Shown here in pieces: positions 61,594 through 64,000 of a stretch of DNA of 64,000 nt (its first letter is position 1; every line of letters starts with the position of its first letter). The notes beneath the pieces are model-generated. The model was not told the origin of the DNA. It did not search any database and saw only the letters and a list, made by a program, of their open reading frames with translations. The stretch is from the NCBI RefSeq assembly GCF_028683135.1, contig NZ_JAJUBB010000007.1, positions 175,021 to 239,020 of the forward strand. The letters are read 5' to 3'. Both the position numbers and the translations under genes were made by a program. Origin of the DNA: Enterovibrio qingdaonensis (GTDB taxonomy: Bacteria; Pseudomonadota; Gammaproteobacteria; Enterobacterales; Vibrionaceae).

Positions 61594-63468
61594 ATGTCGT
61601 CCTACCAAAGTACTTTCAAGCAATCGGTTACCGACCCCGCCACTTTTTGGCTAGAACAATCGAAACAGATTGATTGGTTTACACCGCCCAGCATAGCGAT
61701 TCAAAGCGACGAAAATGGCATAGAGCGTTGGTTCCCAGACGGAGAGCTAAATACCGCTTATCTAGCGTTAGATTATCATGTGGAAAATGGACGAGGCGAC
61801 CAAACGGCTTTGATCTATGACTCGCCAGTGACCGGCAAAAAAGCACAGTACAGCTATCGCGTATTGCGAGACCAAGTCGCAACGACCGCAGGAATGCTAT
61901 CTGAGCTTGGCGTGGTGAAAGGGGACAGGGTCATAATTTATATGCCAATGATCCCTCAGGCTGTATTTGCCATGCTGGCCTGCGCCAGACTCGGTGCAAT
62001 TCATTCTGTTGTATTTGGTGGATTCGCCCCGAATGAGCTTGCCGTTAGAATTGAAGATGCTGAACCAAAAGTACTGTTAACCGCGTCTTGTGGCATAGAG
62101 GTATCAAAGGTCATTCCTTATAAGCCGATGGTTGATAAAGCCATCATGGATAGCCGCTGGAAGCCGGAGCATGTCGTTGTTTACCAACGACCAGAAGTGC
62201 AAGCCTCGTTGGATCAAGAACGCGATGCGGACTGGGCGGCGCTATTCGAGAAGGCAACGGCGCATGACTGCGTTCCTGTAAAAGCGACAGACCCACTCTA
62301 TATCTTGTATACATCGGGTACTACGGGAAAGCCCAAAGGCGTCGTTCGCGATACTGGCGGTCACGCGGTTGCCATGAAATACAGCATGTCGACCGTATAC
62401 AATGTCAGCCCTGGCGAAGTTTACTGGGCGGCCTCCGATGTAGGCTGGGTGGTTGGACACTCGTACATCGTTTATGCGCCGCTTATTCATGGTTGTACAA
62501 CAATTTTATTTGAAGGTAAGCCGGTTAGAACACCCGATCCGGGGGCGTTCTGGCGAGTGTGTGATGAATACAATGTTTCAGTGTTGTTTTCTGCGCCTAC
62601 AGCGTTTCGTGCCATCAAAAAAGAAGACCCAGACGGGCAAGAAATCCAAAACTATCCAATGACTACCTTAAGAACCATTTTTATGGCGGGAGAGAGATTA
62701 GACCCACCGACGTTGGAATGGGTGGAGCTTCATACTGGCAAACCCGTTGTAGACCATTGGTGGCAAACTGAAACAGGTTGGGCAATTGCGACCAATCCCA
62801 TTGGGCTCGAAAGCTTCGTGACGAAACCAGGGTCTGCAACCAAACCTACCCCAGGGTTTGACGTACAGATCCTAAACGAAACGGGTCAAGCATGTGCGCC
62901 GCTTGAGCAAGGATTTATTGCCGTTGAACGGCCCATGCCACCAAGTTGTCTCGCCACAGTGTGGCGTAACCACGATAGATTTGAATCTGGCTACCTTTCT
63001 CAGTTTCCAGGTTACTACGTATCTGGAGATGGTGGATACATAGACGAAGATGGGTTTCTGTTTGTGATGGGGCGTATAGATGATGTGATTAACGTCTCTG
63101 GGCATCGGCTCTCAACCGGGGAAATGGAGGAAATTCTCGGTGGTCATGAGGCAGTTGCTGAATGCGCAGTTGTTGGTGCTTATGACGAACTCAAAGGCCA
63201 AGTGCCGCTAGGGCTTGTGGTGCTAAAAGATGGTTACTTTTCGAACCAAGGTGACATAGAAAAAGCGTTGGTTAAGAAGGTGCGTGACGAAATTGGTCCG
63301 GTGGCGTGTTTTCATCGAGCAGTGATTGTCGACAGGCTGCCAAAAACGCGATCCGGCAAAATACTCAGGCGTATAATTCGGCAGATTGCAGACGGTGAAA
63401 GCTATACCATACCGTCGACAATCGATGACCCAGCCAGCTTGGAAGATGTCAGTAATGCTATTGGCTAA
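61594..63468 (+). CDS. prpE: Propionyl-CoA synthetase
   Basis: This 624-residue AMP-forming acyl-CoA synthetase activates propionate to propionyl-CoA to feed PrpC. Landmarks are the P-loop 'YILYTSGTTGKPKGVVRDTGGH', 'WAASDVGWVVGHSYIVYAPL', 'DHWWQTETGWAI', 'YVSGDGGYIDEDGFLFVMGRIDDVINVSGHRLSTGEMEE' and the C-terminal catalytic Lys in 'PKTRSGKILRR'. ATG 61594 is chosen because AAGGAG lies 7 bp upstream; the frame extends 6 codons to a GTG. It is the last gene of the prp operon. Confidence 0.95.
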   Translation: MSSYQSTFKQSVTDPATFWLEQSKQIDWFTPPSIAIQSDENGIERWFPDGELNTAYLALDYHVENGRGDQTALIYDSPVTGKKAQYSYRVLRDQVATTAGMLSELGVVKGDRVIIYMPMIPQAVFAMLACARLGAIHSVVFGGFAPNELAVRIEDAEPKVLLTASCGIEVSKVIPYKPMVDKAIMDSRWKPEHVVVYQRPEVQASLDQERDADWAALFEKATAHDCVPVKATDPLYILYTSGTTGKPKGVVRDTGGHAVAMKYSMSTVYNVSPGEVYWAASDVGWVVGHSYIVYAPLIHGCTTILFEGKPVRTPDPGAFWRVCDEYNVSVLFSAPTAFRAIKKEDPDGQEIQNYPMTTLRTIFMAGERLDPPTLEWVELHTGKPVVDHWWQTETGWAIATNPIGLESFVTKPGSATKPTPGFDVQILNETGQACAPLEQGFIAVERPMPPSCLATVWRNHDRFESGYLSQFPGYYVSGDGGYIDEDGFLFVMGRIDDVINVSGHRLSTGEMEEILGGHEAVAECAVVGAYDELKGQVPLGLVVLKDGYFSNQGDIEKALVKKVRDEIGPVACFHRAVIVDRLPKTRSGKILRRIIRQIADGESYTIPSTIDDPASLEDVSNAIG

Positions 63469-63569
63469 TAAAACTCAGTTATCGCCGAGGTAAGCACAGC
63501 TAATTAGCGGCATTCATCAAACTTATGAATAATTTAGGCATTGCTTAAGATTATGGCTTGGAGAATGTA

Positions 63570-63977
63570 ATGCGACTGACGAAGAAAACCTCCGGTGCAT
63601 TTATGGCGTCAATATTGGCCTTATCGTTGGCGGGTTGTGCGTCATCAGAACTTGATGCCGACAATGAAAATGCCTCACGTAACCGTGGTGCAGTTGGTGG
63701 CGCATTACTCGGTGGCACAATGGGTCTACTGCTGGGTGAGCCAGAGTTGGCGGTTAAAGGTGCTGTTGCTGGTGGTGTGGCAGGCGGCGTGGCGGGCTCT
63801 ATGAAAGATTTAGAGGACGCTCGTTCCAAAGAACAAACTCAAATAACAGCAGATGCTATTCAGCAAGATACACGCTCTGATGCTGAAAAGCGTGTCGCCG
63901 AATTAGAGGCAGAAATCCGTCTTCTTGAGTTAGAAAAGCAGCTAAAAGCGATGGAAGAGGAAAGGGAAAGTGCATAA
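63570..63977 (+). CDS. Glycine-zipper lipoprotein
   Basis: The product (135 residues) has a signal peptide with lipobox 'LSLAGC' (Cys about 23), a glycine-zipper region ('RGAVGGALLGGTMGLLLG' and 'AVAGGVAGGVAGSMKDL', about 39-80), and a C-terminal charged coiled coil ('EKRVAELEAEIRLLELEKQLKAMEEERE'). It is probably an outer-membrane or periplasmic lipoprotein related to YMGG-like proteins. ATG 63570 is preferred to the TTG at 63558 because GGAG lies 6 bp before it. It stands alone after the prp operon. Confidence 0.82.
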   Translation: MRLTKKTSGAFMASILALSLAGCASSELDADNENASRNRGAVGGALLGGTMGLLLGEPELAVKGAVAGGVAGGVAGSMKDLEDARSKEQTQITADAIQQDTRSDAEKRVAELEAEIRLLELEKQLKAMEEERESA

Positions 63978-64000
63978 TGGAAAAAGCCGCTTAGCGTAAG

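Overview
The window reads as a chromosomal segment of a marine gammaproteobacterium of the Vibrionaceae (Vibrio, Photobacterium, Grimontia or Enterovibrio type). This is inferred from the set of genes: a chitinase with CBM5/12 modules, a mannose-type PTS locus (manA / EIIABC / AraC / EIIA-like / EIIB), a flagellar fliGHIJ tail that ends in a terminator, and prpBCDE under a GntR-type regulator. No rRNA genes, CRISPR array or complete prophage were seen. One tRNA gene is present.

Layout. 1-2.9 kb: end of a flagellar export/switch operon (fliG partial, fliH, fliI, fliJ), possibly the lateral system. 2.9-6.1 kb: an unknown small protein, a lipoprotein and a secreted beta-helix protein. 6.1-9.7 kb: a damaged accessory patch with a HerA-like ATPase lacking its N-terminus, an intact IS3-family element without a target duplication, and a membrane GIY-YIG protein; a duplicated promoter/operator-like repeat lies on both sides of the latter. 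9.7-16.3 kb: two EamA transporters, a thioesterase, an AraC regulator, a stand-alone trpB and an MscS channel. 16.5-25.6 kb: carbohydrate block with a GH3 beta-glucosidase (LacI-type palindrome upstream), manA, PTS EIIABC, AraC regulator, an HPr-like/EIIA fusion and EIIB. 25.6-29.3 kb: Cys-rich protein, dicarboxylate/amino-acid symporter and a NUDIX-PAP2 fusion.

29.4-32.1 kb is the most unusual part. A tRNA-Ser(UGA) gene with a clear promoter is followed by repeats of its own 3' end, each with a terminator. One repeat is interrupted in the T-loop by about 80 bp made of GAA-capped mini-hairpins. Next comes a DUF4157 (eCIScore-like) protein whose middle carries deaminase-like H-x-E and PC...C motifs, a candidate contractile-injection-system-type effector or polymorphic toxin.

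32.2-40.1 kb: Asp/Glu-racemase-family protein, a small OMP, and a six-gene chaperone-usher fimbrial operon with two pilin-like proteins, two chaperones, usher and probable tip protein; a hairpin follows the main pilin. 40.2-51.6 kb: Kch potassium channel, EamA and APC transporters, a metal permease with an internally duplicated Cys/Met/His-rich loop plus a small His-rich protein, an HTH protein, mgsA, mobB, two nuclease-fold proteins, a QEGLA-motif protein and a small lipoprotein. 51.7-57 kb: ABC exporter and a large multidomain chitinase. 57.2-63.5 kb: propionate catabolism by the 2-methylcitrate cycle (GntR regulator, prpB, prpC, prpD, prpE) with two palindromic operators 63 bp apart. The window ends with a glycine-zipper lipoprotein.

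All family calls come from reading motifs and overall sequence character without database searches. Starts were moved from the longest open frame where a Shine-Dalgarno sequence supported another codon.
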